From NCBI GenBank assembly GCA_037951105.1, contig JBAMJV010002067.1, positions 303,501 to 367,500 on the forward strand: a DNA stretch of 64,000 nt, read 5' to 3'. Shown here piece by piece: positions 1-11,196 of this stretch. Source of the stretch: Echinarachnius parma. Taxonomy: Eukaryota; Echinodermata; Echinoidea; Clypeasteroida; Echinarachniidae. Below the pieces are notes generated by a model that worked only from the letters and a program-made list of their open reading frames with translations, was not told the DNA's origin and did no database searches. Both the position numbers and the translations under genes were made by a program. Position 1 is the stretch's first letter. Every line of letters begins with the position of its first letter.

Positions 1-110
1 TCTTGGTCAACGAGAGGCTAATCAAAGAGGATCAGCATGAGTACCACGACGATATGGTGCAGAAATTCACAGCCATGGTCCACACCATCCAGTCCCTCAC
101 GGGAGAACTG
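1..110 (+). CDS. Penultimate coding exon of an unidentified gene (5' part outside window)
   Basis: An open frame from base 3 to 110 encodes 36 residues starting LVNERLIKEDQHEY and ending QSLTGEL. It is charged and heptad-like, as in a C-terminal coiled coil. It ends exactly at a GTGAGA splice donor (111-116). Reading through the donor gives a stop four codons later. Splicing in phase 0 to the acceptor at 975 joins it to a short exon that ends in a stop, so this looks like the C-terminus of a longer protein. I do not recognise the family. The exon's 5' boundary lies outside the window. Confidence 0.6.
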
Positions 111-975
111 GTGAGAAGCTGGTGATGATGAGAAGGATGATGGTGGTAGTGGTGATGGTGATGAGGATGATGGTGGTGGTGGTGGGGATGAGGATGATGG
201 TGGTGGCGGTGGTGGTGATGGTGATGAGGATGATGGTGGTGGTGGTGGTGGTGGTGGCGATGGTGATGAGGATGATGGTGGTGGTGATGGTGATGAGGAT
301 GATGGTGGTGGCGGTGGTGGTGATGGTGATGAGGATGATGGTGGTGGTGGTGGTGGCGATGGTGGTGGTGGTGGTAAGAGTGGTGGTGGTGGTGGTAGTG
401 GGGATGATGGTGATAGTGATGATGATGATGACAATGGCGATGACAACAATAGCAGCAGCAGCAACCCTTAGTATAATGACAGTGTGGAGGATGATTATGA
501 TGGCGGTGATGATGATAATGTTGATGAGGAGGAGGAGGAAGAATAGAAGGAGATAATAATGATGATAATAATTGTAGTGGAGATGATGATGAAATTAAGG
601 AGGATAAAAACAATGAGGAGGAAGAGGGTGTTGGTGGTTGTGGTGATGATGATGGTGATGAGGATGATGACGATGATGGCGATGGTGATAGTGGTAACGA
701 TAATGACAATAGTGATGATGATGATGAGGAGGAATATGGTGGTTGTGATGATGATTATGATGTTGGTGGTGGTGGTGGTGGCGATGATAGTGATGACGTC
801 GATGAGGCGGGTGATGATGATTGTGGTAGTTGCGATAGTGGTTGTGGTGGTGGTGATGGTGATGATGATTAAGGAACAGGTGTCGTGACAATGATGATTA
901 TGTTTTTGATGATGAACTTGGATCATATACTAGATGGTAATTTTCTCTCCCTATTTCTCCTTATGTCTCTTTCAG
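111..975 (+). other. Intron of the left-edge gene
   Basis: The intron runs from a GTGAGA donor to the acceptor TTATGTCTCTTTCAG at 961-975. It is phase 0 on both sides. Nearly all of it is a purine-rich GAT/GGT minisatellite. Long Pro/Ser/His or Met/Val frames seen here on either strand are low-complexity artefacts. Confidence 0.55.
120..880 (+). repeat. GAT/GGT minisatellite in the intron
   Basis: About 760 bp is built of GAT, GGT, GGC and GAG triplets. Between about 150 and 350 a higher-order unit recurs, reading GGTGATGAGGATGATGGTGG with a variable run of GGT after it. The right half decays into (GAT)n with interruptions. The + strand is almost free of C, giving strong purine/pyrimidine asymmetry. 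Confidence 0.9.
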
Positions 976-1050
976 TTGATGGATGATAACCCACAACTTG
1001 AGAGGAGATCGTCATCAACAATCTTCAGCGCCATCAGTGGAACTCCTTGA
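976..1050 (+). CDS. Terminal coding exon of the left-edge gene
   Basis: After the acceptor, 24 codons read LMDDNPQLERRSSSTIFSAI followed by SGTP and a TGA at 1048-1050. The frame continues in phase 0 from the exon ending at 110. The Arg-Arg-Ser-Ser-Ser stretch could be a basophilic kinase site, which is inference only. The 3' end of this exon is related to sequence that recurs twice downstream in the presumed 3' UTR. Protein family unknown. Confidence 0.55.
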   Translation: MMDDNPQLERRSSSTIFSAISGTP

Positions 1051-1445
1051 CCCCCCGTGACCCATGACCTCTGAACTTTCACCTTTCACCTAGCGAGTGA
1101 TAGCACCATCCAAAAACTGCACCTATCATTGTACTACGAATGCTTTGTGATTATCCCAAGGAACTTGGATTATACTGCAGAAACCTCATCAACCAGATGT
1201 CTTCAGTGTCATTAATAATAGGACATTTTGACATTTCACCTGTGAACTTTGACCTTCGACCTTGTGAACTATTCTGTGGAGAGGAAACATGTATCACACT
1301 GCTTATGTGATTTCAATGTACAAACCTCATGCTCCTATTCAACCAGAAGGCTATATTATAGTATATTCATCCTCATTCATTATCTTCACAGCTGTCAGTA
1401 GGACCATTTGACCCCTTGACCTTTAACTCTTCTTTTGACATTCGC
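1019..1445 (+). repeat. Degenerate ~180 bp tandem repeat spanning stop codon and 3' UTR
   Basis: The block 'ATCTTCAGCGCCATCAGTGG ... TTGACC' at 1021 recurs in diverged form near 1199 (TCTTCAGTGTCATTAATAAT) and 1384 (ATCTTCACAGCTGTCAGTAG). Each is followed by TTTGACC/TTCACC-type runs. 'AAACCTCAT...CAACCAGA' also recurs at about 1183 and 1325. The unit is about 180 bp with roughly 2.5 copies, and the first copy includes the last codons of the gene. Confidence 0.5.
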
Positions 1446-1508
1446 CCCAGTGTGTGATTTGAACATATACATATTTAGTTACAGCGTACATGCATGTCTT
1501 ATACCCAT

Positions 1509-1588
1509 TTAACCCGTTCCCTTCGAGATTCCGAAATCTCCATAGACTTTGTACACAACCCACTCGGTTCCCGTGGTCAAGGGGTTAA
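1509..1588 (+). mobile_element. 80 bp piggyBac-like MITE (TTAA-CCCGTT family, type 2)
   Basis: It is bounded by TTAA on both sides (1509-1512 and 1585-1588), with termini TTAACCCGTT and AAGGGGTTAA. A second copy of the same length and ~80% identity lies in reverse orientation at 2727-2806. TTAA target duplication plus CCC-starting termini is the piggyBac signature; the assignment is inference because there is no internal coding sequence. Confidence 0.65.
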
Positions 1589-1814
1589 GATTGATTGATT
1601 TTGGTGTGACATGCATTCTCCATAGTTCTCAGTCTGATTATTTTCTGGACCAGTCCTGGAATGGGTATTTTCGGGAGAAAAGGGCCTGGAAAAAATTAGA
1701 ACTTGCATTGTTTTAGTAAAAACTTCACAGAATATGTAATGAATCATGTATTGGGTGACACAAGGTAAAAATTACCTCTTATGAAATCATGATCTTGAAT
1801 TATCACGTAAGGCA

Positions 1815-2063
1815 ATGCTCGAAATTAGCAAAGGCCCGCTGGCCCGGGGCAACTAAATAATTAGCTTTGGGCCACCAAATTTCATTGATGTTAATTAAAT
1901 ACACTGGCCCGAATGGGCAACCACCTAAATTACATAATGAATAATGACATCTTTGCTTGGGACTACCAGATTCAGGTTTCGGGTTACTAGAATTTGAACA
2001 AATCTAATTTTCACTTGCCCCTAAGTGGGCCACAAGATGAAACCAATAGTTAATTTCTAGCAT
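1815..2063 (+). mobile_element. Small fold-back element
   Basis: The outer ends ATGCTCGAAATTAGC and GTTAATTTCTAGCAT are inverted repeats of each other with two mismatches. The interior carries further GGCCCG/CGGGCC-type blocks (AAAGGCCCGCTGG, TGGCCCGAATGGGCAAC). No coding sequence. Confidence 0.4.
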
Positions 2064-2698
2064 TTTATATTAAAGGATTGGTTGGTATGGGTCAGACATA
2101 AACAGTACTTTTATCACTTTGATTCAATCATCATTATAGGATGACATGACCTGTTGTTCATTAAAGTAATCATTTCTAAGTTATCAAATTATTGTAACTA
2201 TATTTTTGAAATCCTGAATTTACTTTTTTTGAGTGATGAATATTTGCCCCGTATGTACAGATGAAGACACGTTATATATGACAAAATTAAGATAATTATA
2301 CTGTTAAGGTATATATCTGATCCATATAATATATCATATAATATTTGTTATCAAGAACATCATTAATTTTATCCTTTTTTTATAAATATAACATATGTTA
2401 CATATTGAAATCGTTTTTAGCCATCATTAACTTTTTTATGATGTTTTAACTTTCATGTTAATTTTTCTATCAAATCTGTTGTGTTGTAATCCATTGAATG
2501 TAGTATGTAATATGTTGGATTATCATTAGTTCTTCAGTAGGCCCTTTATGCGGAGGCTATTAATCTATTTTGGGAATTTTCCCCCCTGTCATTAAAAGAA
2601 TACTAAAGTTTATGGAATTGATATGTTGTCTTCACCGGTGGTACTGATGATATTTAACCTTGTTTGATGAACAACACATGTATTTCACATAGTTGATA

Positions 2699-2945
2699 CA
2701 GTGGAACCTCTTTATAATGAGCTCTGTTAACCCGTTGCTTCCGGGAACCGAGTGGACTATGTACAAAGTCTATGGGGATTCCAGAATCTCAAAGGCAAGG
2801 GGTTAATACCTGATATAGCGAGGTTATTTCACAGGTCCAGATTCTATGAATTTTATTGCTTTTAAAGTCCTGATACAACAAGATATCTGATATAACAAGG
2901 CCAATTCAGTGGACCCAAGGTGCTCGTTATAATAAGGTTTCACTG
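2699..2945 (+). mobile_element. pogo/Tigger-like MITE carrying a nested MITE
   Basis: The termini CAGTGGAACCTCTTTATAAT and ATTATAAGGTTTCACTG are inverted repeats flanked by TA on both sides (2697-2698 and 2946-2947). CAGT-AACCTC termini with TA target duplication are known from pogo/Tigger-type elements. The left arm is split by the TTAA element at 2727-2806. Confidence 0.6.
2727..2806 (-). mobile_element. 80 bp piggyBac-like MITE nested in a pogo-like MITE
   Basis: TTAA at both ends. The reverse complement closely matches 1509-1588 over all 80 bp. It lies within the left arm of the element at 2699-2945, so it is the younger insertion. Confidence 0.65.
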
Positions 2946-4504
2946 TACCAATAAAATGGCGCTCGATAAAAGTCACTTCCACGCAACAAAACGCTAAAAG
3001 ACTGTCTCGTTCTCAAGAGTTTGGTGATACTAAATGAACTACTATTGTTTAAAAAATCTTTGTGCTACAGCTTCGTTGCATTTATGTTATGCCTCAATCA
3101 TATTCTTTATATTTATTAGTTTACAGCCAGGAGAGAATAATATATATATACAGTACATATACGCTAGAGTTTTTTTATATATATTTTTCTTGGGTGCTAT
3201 TATGGTGATTTCAAGGTAGGCAATATAATATGTTTAACTTTGTTGAATCGTGTAATAATTTTCTTTGTATAGTGTAGTGTTAGCTTCGATGTAGGACATT
3301 TTTATCGGGTTTATCAGTTTTATATTCTCACCTTCGACAATAAATGCTTACGAGGCATTTGTGAAGGTTGCCGCTTCCCGAAAGACTAATTTGCTGTAGT
3401 AGTGACGATGGAAGTTTTTATTGTTTAGCAAAATTCAAATATTATCTTTAAAATGGCTTGGGGTGGGGGAAAAAACAATGAATGTTCATGCTTTGATATG
3501 AACACAAAATGTCATTTGTAACAAGACATTACTTTTGTAACAAGGGTAAATCTAGTCTTTATCTGCTTGTATGTTTGATGATTGTGCAATTAATATGCTT
3601 GAACAAAATTGTTTTAAGAAAAAATTCATACATGAATTTAATTTTAAAATCAACGTTATAATCTTTTAAACTAGATTTGACTTCTAAATCAAGCACGTTC
3701 TTTTTGCATAATACATCAGCACGTTCAATCAATGTTCATGTCGTAACTAATGGACAAATTAGCACAGCAGTGTAAATTGTCCTCTTTTATGTGTATATAT
3801 TTGTATATTTCTTGGTTTATACATTCCACACAAATTGGTATAAATATATTGTCATTGATATGTAGAATACAAGACACTACATGTACACCCTAGTCACATT
3901 TCCAATATGCCCACACCTTTTCTTTGTCTTACAACGCAATAAAGGGTGTGTCGAAAGGGAGCCACCTGTGATGGAAAACCCAGATGAGGCAATTCACATT
4001 TTGTACATAATTTTAAAAGTAATTTGTTTTTCATTTTTCCTGCTGGGAAAATGTGCTTATTTTTAAAGGTGTAATATTGTTCGTTACTGAGGTTTGAATT
4101 CAGTAGATGGATATATATATATATTTACATGTATGTAACATGATTATTTTTGTTTGTAGTTTCATGTTAATATGAGGAAAAAAACTAATCAAGTACTGAA
4201 ATATTGCATGCAATATTAATGATTTCGACTCACACATGTTAAAGTGTGTTGTGGCACCTTTTTTTTTAAAGACAAGTTACAAATAGAAATATACCACAAT
4301 ATGATCTTCCCAACTCGCACATTATATTGTAATAATATAAATGAGAGAAGAAAACAGTTTTGCATACTTAGTAATTTAATAGCCATTGTACATGTACATT
4401 CAAGCACTAGAGAAGTAAACTGACTGGTTTATCTCTTTCAAAATAGACATTGTGAAAAGTGCATGAGTTAATTTTCAGAGGATAAACTGATTTCAAGAAC
4501 ATGG

Positions 4505-5073
4505 TTAAAGGGGAATTCCACCCCAGAAATGTGATGTTAGCTATAAAATGAAGTGAATATGAAGAATCTTGATCGAAAATCTGAGCCAAAACGGTAGAGC
4601 AATAAAAAAGTTATGACAGGATGAACTTTGCTCCAATTTTTAGTATCGTTCGCAATTGCTATCGATCGTGACGTCACTTGCGAGCTGCAGCCATTTTGAC
4701 TTCTACATGGAAATTTGACAAAATTTAAATTTTCTTCATAACAAAGCAAATTTATGACCTTACAAATTCCAAAGAGGTTGGCCCATCGATATTCTTCTAT
4801 GAATTCGTGAAAACAAGCAGAGAAACAATAATTTTTAGCAACGAAAATGAGAAATAAATGTATTTTCATGTACTACAGCCATGGCGAGTTGCTCGTCAAT
4901 GATGTTGCATATGGCGGCAATTTTGAAACGATCGCTCATTACTACATGATGTTCAAATAGGTATAACTCCCGTGTTTCTTGTCCGATTTTGATCAAATTT
5001 TCACCAATTATGCCTCTTATTCTGCTTATTCAAATAACGAATGGTTTTTTCAGGCCCGGAATACCCCTTTAAA
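4505..5073 (+). mobile_element. ~570 bp MITE with TTAAAGGGG termini
   Basis: It starts TTAAAGGGGAATTCCACCCC and ends GGCCCGGAATACCCCTTTAA, imperfect inverted repeats. The interior has no transposase. It belongs to a terminal-motif class (TTAAAGGG...CCCTTTAA) seen about ten times in the window. Small open frames in it are not credible genes. Confidence 0.5.
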
Positions 5074-6474
5074 AGGCATTTACAAAGTGACTGTGTGATG
5101 CACTTATAGGGCCCAAATTCTAAACATAAGAAATTAGAATAGTTGCGATAGACTTTGTCAATCTTTACCATTTGTAAATGATGACTTTTTTTTTTTTTTT
5201 TTTTACAGACGTGTAAATATATTAATATTAGTGTTCCCTTTTATCACCATCTCTGACTTTGACCATAAGTAAAGTTGATTTTATGTGGGTTTTATGGTAT
5301 GTAATAACTGTCCATGTACATTTTCTATGATGAATAATAATAGTATGCCAAAAAAGAAGAAGAAGATGAAGAAGAAGAAGAAGAAATTTTTATTTTTTAT
5401 GAAAGATACGAAGCTGTGAAAGTTGTGTGTATTAAGCCTTGATTATTGTGTGTACAAAAGAAACGTTAGCTGTTGAGCTTGAATTAACATATTGGGTTAG
5501 CAATTATGTTTCAGGATGGCACAAGTTGACAACATATTTGTAATTGTGATAAAACATGTTTCTCCATGAAAAATAGTGAAGATAATAAAATCAGTACAAT
5601 TTTACGCCAGCAATCTGTTGATCAAATGTGTTGCATATTGTGACACTTGGGAAGTATATTGATATTGACTTAATTGAATTGTTTAATCATTTTCTTGTAC
5701 ATCTCATGTTATTAATTTTGAGGGGTAAGTATAATTGAAATATAAGTATAAGACATGTATATGGAAGTGTATCCAAGAGGTCATGTTATAATATTGTCAA
5801 TAATCGTCAAAAGCGTTTATACAATGTATAAGGAGTGGCTTTGTTTCGTGACATACAATATCTAATAATCTTTTTTAGTGATATAAAGATATTTAATCCT
5901 TTCAAGACAATGTGCATTCTGCAAGTTGAATTTTTATTGAGGGCAACAAAACATACGACTTTATGAAATTAAAAGTTACCCAATTATCCATGCACGTTAA
6001 GTCGTACAAAATGTATATTATGAAATTGATGACTATTCCATGTCTTTTTCATCAACTGCATCAAAACGTGTAGGTTAATTTCTCATACAAATTAGTGTGC
6101 TGTACATGTACCTTCAAACATTTTGAAATCTACCCGCCAGGTGTTTATATTTCATGTTAATATTACCAGAGGTGGCATTACATTGTCTGTGTTGATCGAT
6201 GCATTCATAAAATGATATTTGCTTTATACATTTAATTGCATTTATCTGCATAGAGTGTCTCCCCCCCCCCCCCCCCCCCCCCCTCAATAATGTATGTGTC
6301 CCCCAATTGGGGGCTCTTTTCTCTGGTGTAAATATTCAATTTGAATTACCGCCAAAACCACAAAACAAGAAGAACTTTTCTCTGTTGGTCATTTAGTTAA
6401 TGGTAAGAGAAGGAGCTCAGTAGATGTAGATTGCGCCCTCTGTCTCACGACGATGCAGCTCCTTTAAATTATCG
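5074..6474. other. Intergenic AT-rich DNA; no gene seen
   Basis: It contains a poly(T) tract near 5187-5204, a short (GAA)n tract at 5348-5386 and a C23 run at 6261-6283. No convincing coding or RNA signal. Confidence 0.5.
6261..6283 (+). repeat. Poly(C) run, 23 bp
   Basis: Uninterrupted C run followed by T. It is one of more than a dozen long C or G homopolymers in the window. Confidence 0.9.
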
Positions 6475-6670
6475 GGGGATTTTTATTCTCGGACTTGATC
6501 ATGATGAATGTCAATATTTATGAAAGTTGTATTAAGATGCGTATAATTATGATAATAATTATAACATGACAAAATGCATAATGATTGTAATAAATGGCTT
6601 CGTTTGAAGACTATCTATCACATTTTGTTTTTGCGGTGGACATTAATTTCTTGACTTAACACGAGACCAG

Positions 6671-6914
6671 GCCCCATATTCATGAAACCCCGCTAGCTTT
6701 AAGTTCCTTGCTAAGTCTATTTCAAATTGTACAGTTTAGTGAGCAACAAACAGTTTCCTAGTCCCCAACTTGGGTCAACTGGTTTACCCTTAGGTACCCA
6801 CTAAGTTAACCCTAGGTGCAATTAAAATAATATATTGTATTTAATTCTGGGCCACGTCATCCAAATCGACTTGGCAAGGAACTATTAAGCTAGCGGGCTT
6901 TTATGAATATGGGC
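6671..6914 (+). mobile_element. Fold-back MITE (GCCCCATATTCATGAAA type)
   Basis: The ends GCCCCATATTCATGAAACCCC with GCTAGC after it, and GCTAGCGGGCTTTTATGAAT then ATGGGC, are inverted repeats of about 40 bp. The arms contain AAGTTCCTTGC/GCAAGGAACT. No homologue is at the matching place in copy B. Confidence 0.6.
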
Positions 6915-6956
6915 ACAGGTATCCAGTATATTGGACTACCAATTGCGATTCTTGTT

Positions 6957-7177
6957 CAGGGGGCCCATTTCATAAAACTTTTCCAATTGTAAATGTCCAA
7001 TAATAATGAAACTACTATAATAGTTTATTTCAAAATCATGATTCGTGGCATTGCCTTAATATTCATAATAATATGTGAACAGTAATCAGCATGGAGCATT
7101 ATTGATGATGTTGTCATAGTAGATATAATAATTGGACATTTACAACAATTGAAAAAGTTTTATGAAACAGCACCCTG
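6957..7177 (+). mobile_element. Fold-back MITE (CAGGGGGCCCATTTCATAAA type)
   Basis: The left end CAGGGGGCCCATTTCATAAA and right end TTTTATGAAACAGCACCCTG are inverted, continuing inward with CAATTGTAAATGTCCAAT and ATTGGACATTTACAACAATT. The whole element can fold into one long stem. Confidence 0.65.
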
Positions 7178-7181
7178 ATGA

Positions 7182-7565
7182 TTAAAGGGAGCTAGTAACA
7201 TTGTCCAAATCCACAAACTAATACTTTAATAGAACTCTAGTGGTTCTCTCATACCTTATTGCATTAAGTATTACCAATAGAAGCATGGTACAGGTTTTGG
7301 CTTTTAAATTTTCCCTTTTGTATAAAAGGATATTTTACAATTGAAGTGTTCAGATTTGTGACTATCCACTGGATAGTCATAACCATGTACAAAGTCAGTG
7401 CAATGAATAGTGAATATCACTTTGCATTTTCGCTCATAACTCATAAAATTTAACCTGGAATGTTCACACATTACTTAGTAGACATATCAAAATCGCAGAC
7501 ATACACAAGTTATCAACCATTCAGCACTTTTTGAACACGTCAACAAAGTTACTAGATCCCTTTAA
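7182..7565 (+). mobile_element. TTAAAGGG-class MITE, family shared with 53083-53460
   Basis: It starts TTAAAGGGAGCTAGTAAC and ends GTTACTAGATCCCTTTAA. A second copy with ~80% similarity along its length lies in the FReD gene's first intron at about 53083-53460. The shared core includes ACTATCCACTGGATAGTCAT. No coding sequence. Confidence 0.65.
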
Positions 7566-7702
7566 GATAAGGTGGGGCGAAGTTTGATGTCGCCATCATA
7601 CTATTGAAATATAAGGTGTTTGTGTATCAGTGAGTGACTATCATAATGATAAAGTATGTCTCGGTGTTTGTACATCTGTGCATGTATTGTCATAATATCT
7701 GG

Positions 7703-7732
7703 TGGGGGAGGGGGGGGGGGGGAGGGGTGAGG
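7703..7732 (+). repeat. G-rich run
   Basis: Mostly uninterrupted G (GGGGGAGGGGGGGGGGGG...), a candidate G-quadruplex or slippage site. Confidence 0.85.
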
Positions 7733-8340
7733 GCACTGCCCCCACCCCAGTTATATTGCCCCAAAAACAATTATAGGGAAAATGAACAAGCATGCACGTG
7801 TGGAGATGTTGTGACGTGATCGGATAGGCACCTAACTTCATGCGGTCCCGCCGTTCAAAACGATTGATGTCCCAGCATTTATGTCCATCAGCAATGCAAT
7901 TATTTAAATCCACATTGCTGCCTTGAATACCCATAATTGACAATAGGTGTTATTGGAAGGGTGTTAATTAGCCTGTAGCGCTCTTGTACTGCAACTCGAG
8001 CCAGTATGCTCCCAGGGAGTTGAGATGGTGCACAATATGATTGTGTGGGTTCAAACTATATTTCATAACTAACCTGACTCTGAAAAGTGCACCTCAATAG
8101 AAGGCGAAATTTAAAAATTATATTTTATAATTTTCGAACCCAGTGAATGCTAATATAACATTGTACTCATGCAATTTGACCAGGTCCCCTGTACCTAACT
8201 CATTTAAGACTTCGGCGCTATACCCACTAAATGTAGCATATTAGATTTTATAATGTGTCCCAAATAAACAACACCATAAGTTATGGATATCATAATTCCA
8301 AAAGCATCCGGGGGATCCGCCCCTGGACCCCCACTGAGAT

Positions 8341-8361
8341 CCCCCCCCCCCCCCCCCCCCC
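8341..8361 (+). repeat. Poly(C) run, 21 bp
   Basis: Uninterrupted C run in a locally C-rich setting. Confidence 0.9.
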
Positions 8362-8490
8362 TCCGAGTGTCCCTTGATCATTCTCATTCAGGGTTCCATC
8401 AAGGCACTTTCAACTTGCGCTAAATAAAGGCTAAGAAAATATTATTTTTACCCACATCTGTACAAACAGCCAGGCCCGTAGCCAGCAGGA

Positions 8491-8533
8491 GGGTGGGGGG
8501 GGGGGGGGAGGGGGGGGGGGAGGGGGGGGGGGT
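8491..8533 (+). repeat. Interrupted poly(G) tract, ~43 bp
   Basis: Three G runs of 12-14 separated by single A or T. Just upstream is GGCCCGTAGCCAGCAGGAGG, resembling the GGCGTAGC-AGG motif found beside other G tracts in the window. Confidence 0.85.
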
Positions 8534-9230
8534 GGTTGAAAGTCAGAAGTCCACTTTTTAGCGGTCTCGGGTCCCCGTTTTAGTAGAATACAAAAATATT
8601 TCAATGCTTGGTCAATCTCTTTGATCATAATTATGATAGTCACCGCCGTGAAGAGTGAGGAAATTGAAGTTTTAAGTACAATTATTTTATTTAAAAAAAA
8701 AACATTCCCGAAAAAATAGAACCTAGGCCGGGTTAGTACTGTAAATTGACGTTATGGTAATGTAGCGGTGACCATGATACTATCCATGATTGGATCAAGG
8801 AGACAATATTCGTTGATATAGTACGTCTATGTCCATCAACTTGTGGGTGTCATTCGGTTCAATACTAAAGTGCACTAACAATGGCGGGTAAGGTTACGAT
8901 TGTTGAGTCTCCTGCTATGTCGGTAGTTTCGTAACTCGCTTTCGTTAGTGCAATCACAGATGACGTTTCATGCGGTAACGTTGGAAAACATTGTATCCTC
9001 TATAGTGGTCATTCAAAACAAATGTTAGGGGTCTCAAAACATATATTATTTCCCTTAGTAATTACAGTCATATTATTTACCCAAGAGTAAACATACGACT
9101 AGAAGTAACGGGAAGTATGAACTCATCAGTAAACATTGAGCAAAAATGCGTTTGGTTGCCCTTCAGTCTATTTCGATCTTATTGACTTGGCCATTTGGAG
9201 CATGATTGCAAGTGGCGCGATTGGTCTTAA

Positions 9231-9320
9231 TTAACCCATTCAGGACTGGTCCCAAACATTCTCGGGCTACGCATGGTCTGTGGAAAATACATGCAAAATC
9301 AATCAGTCCTGAACAGGTTC
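9231..9320 (+). mobile_element. piggyBac-like MITE (TTAACCCATTCAGGACTGG family), copy A
   Basis: It begins TTAACCCATTCAGGACTGG and ends CAGTCCTGAACAGGTT with a decayed right TTAA. The orthologous element in copy B is at 25913-26236, so this insertion predates the segmental duplication. Confidence 0.65.
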
Positions 9321-9437
9321 AGAACAGTCTCGAGTCCCACGACTTCAAACCTGGTACGGAGAGTCGAGAGACCATCCATGATATTGGGTCATCCACGACT
9401 TGATACGCGACTTGTATGACGATTGTCTTAAGCCCGG

Positions 9438-9646
9438 CGCAGACAGAGCCGACTCGACCCGATCCGACTGGTTTTCAGTCAGGCTAGAGTCAGTTTCGCT
9501 CAGTCGGAGCCGATTCAACATGTCGAATCGGCCTCGAATGACCTCCGACTGGCTTTTGACTGGCAAAACCGGGGTCCTGAGGCAACGCATTCTGAGTTAA
9601 TCAGGCTGAAAACCAGTCGAATCGGGTCGAGTCGGCTCTGTCTGCG
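9438..9646 (+). mobile_element. GC-richer fold-back element, copy A only
   Basis: The left arm CGCAGACAGAGCCGACTCGA and right arm TCGAGTCGGCTCTGTCTGCG are perfectly inverted over 20 bp and more. Copy B has continuous flanking sequence (GTCGTGCGACCATTTG, about 26345) without it. Overlapping open frames on both strands are palindrome artefacts. Confidence 0.7.
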
Positions 9647-10065
9647 CGACCATTTGTGGCCCCACGACTTGACATGTGACTTGCACGACTGGGACATACC
9701 AATGACGACATCACATGATATTAGTACTGTCGATGTTGTGCACAGTATCATGATAATGAAACACTGCGCATTGTTATTATCTCGTCATACGAGCTATAAA
9801 TACATGTATGTTATTGTTAGTATAGTGGTATGTTTGGCAGGGAATTGACTGTGATATATGCCACTAAACCTAAACTCACAATTACTCGCTAACTGTACGT
9901 AGCTATCATGTCAGCAAAAAGGCTAGGCTGCATGAATCCGACTATAATTATTTTGATCTTTTGATCTGGTTTTGTGGTTGGAAAGTGCAGCCGTTGAACA
10001 CATCGCCCGCATGTTGATGTCGGATATTTTGAAGTCAAAACGTGTGTAATGTATTGTTGTGTCGA

Positions 10066-10100
10066 CGCCATATACCAGCTCAGATCAGCCTCGCCTCCGT
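10066..10100 (+). promoter_or_regulatory. Candidate TATA promoter of paralogue A
   Basis: CCATATACCAGCTCAGATCA matches CTATATACCAGCTCAGATCA at 26896-26915 in copy B. It lies about 370 bp upstream of a conserved splice donor and in one of the best conserved non-coding blocks (9650-10440 versus 26350-27255). Promoter role is inferred from conservation and TATA-like sequence. Confidence 0.35.
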
Positions 10101-10441
10101 CGTTGGCAAAACTAAATTGTTACTCGTGATTGTGCTCCAAATCACACTGGAACGACTGGAAAAGACACCAAACTATGTCTGACCATGCCACAGTTATTTA
10201 CAGTTCCATCTTCATTTAATGAGACTAATACGTGAAATGTATCATGAATGATGAAACAGCTGCACAATAAATTGACACTGTAATACTATTTTGAAGTGTA
10301 GACTGCATCATTTCGCAGCGTCCTTTTTGTTTGTCTCGATCAGCTCAGTTCAACAAAGCCACACTGAATTTTAAATCAAGCAGTCTCCATTAGCAGATCG
10401 ACAAAGGGTTGATTTCGAAATACTATACAGCACAGGTGCAG
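10100..10441 (+). other. Candidate 5' non-coding exon of paralogue A
   Basis: The conserved block ends GGTGCAG before a GTAAGATCC donor at 10442. Copy B ends CACAG before GTAAGATCA at 27256. The coding exon has a good acceptor (TTTTTTACCATGCAG, ending 15564) 13 bp before its ATG, so at least one upstream 5' UTR exon is required. This block is the best candidate, giving a 5.1 kb intron. The start site is a guess. Confidence 0.4.
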
Positions 10442-11196
10442 GTAAGATCCCTGGCGTATTTTAGGCATTTTAGGGAGGGGTGAGGGAGGGGGGGGGGGGG
10501 GGGGTGAGAGGAGAAGGGCAAAGTTAGCTATACACATACAGTCGGGAAATGAGATGAAGGGGACTGTGGTAATGCGGAGGCAGAGGAAGTTTAAATTCTT
10601 TTTTCCCCTTCATATTATAATAATATTTTCAAAAATTAGGTTACCAAAATTCCGTTGACGGTTTGCGCTTATAAAAAAAACCTATAAATATAGCTGTTCA
10701 ACACCTCCTATAGGTAGACATAATTATTGAATTGGGAACATCGAATTGTTTATAATCGAATGAGAGAACGGATCAGGCCCCCCTCCCCCCCCCCCCCCCC
10801 CCCCAAAAAAAAGGTGTATACATATGTAAGTAGGAGGAAGGAAGGAGGGGGGGGGGAGGGGCACGTACGCTCATATGTAAGATGTGATATCAATCTAATC
10901 AGTTTACTCGTTGAAGATTAGAGTTGATAAGCTTAGGCCAATACAACATGCATACCCCACCAGATCATTCCGGTAGCAGTCTACCTAATGAAAAGGTGAA
11001 CCCCATAAAAACCCAAGTAATTTTCAGCAAATTTAACAAAATTAACTAAAATCATATCTGTGTTTTAAATAGCTCATTGATAATATCAAAATATTGACTG
11101 TATACGCTTCATTCTTTGACCTAGTGCTTACATTGCTGTGAATGCAATTTGTGTTAATCGTATATTATATGCTTGGATTTGGGATTGTATGCTGAG

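Larger units (their letters stand above)
1051..4504. other. AT-rich flank, probable 3' UTR then intergenic; no gene seen
   Basis: No open frame with coding character was found. Several AATAAA motifs occur (for example near 3341 and 3938), but none can be singled out as the polyadenylation site. The stretch contains the MITEs listed separately at 1509, 1815 and 2699 and otherwise simple AT-rich DNA. Confidence 0.5.

Noticed and set aside
18-926. Overlapping open frames rich in Pro/Ser, His or Met/Val on both strands
   Set aside because: All are readings of the GAT/GGT minisatellite inside a splice-defined intron.
4537-4869. 110-codon minus-strand frame
   Set aside because: Inside a TTAAAGGG-class MITE; no coding character.
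9345-9751. Several 60-80 codon frames on both strands
   Set aside because: Created by a GC-richer fold-back element and its flanks; not shared with copy B.
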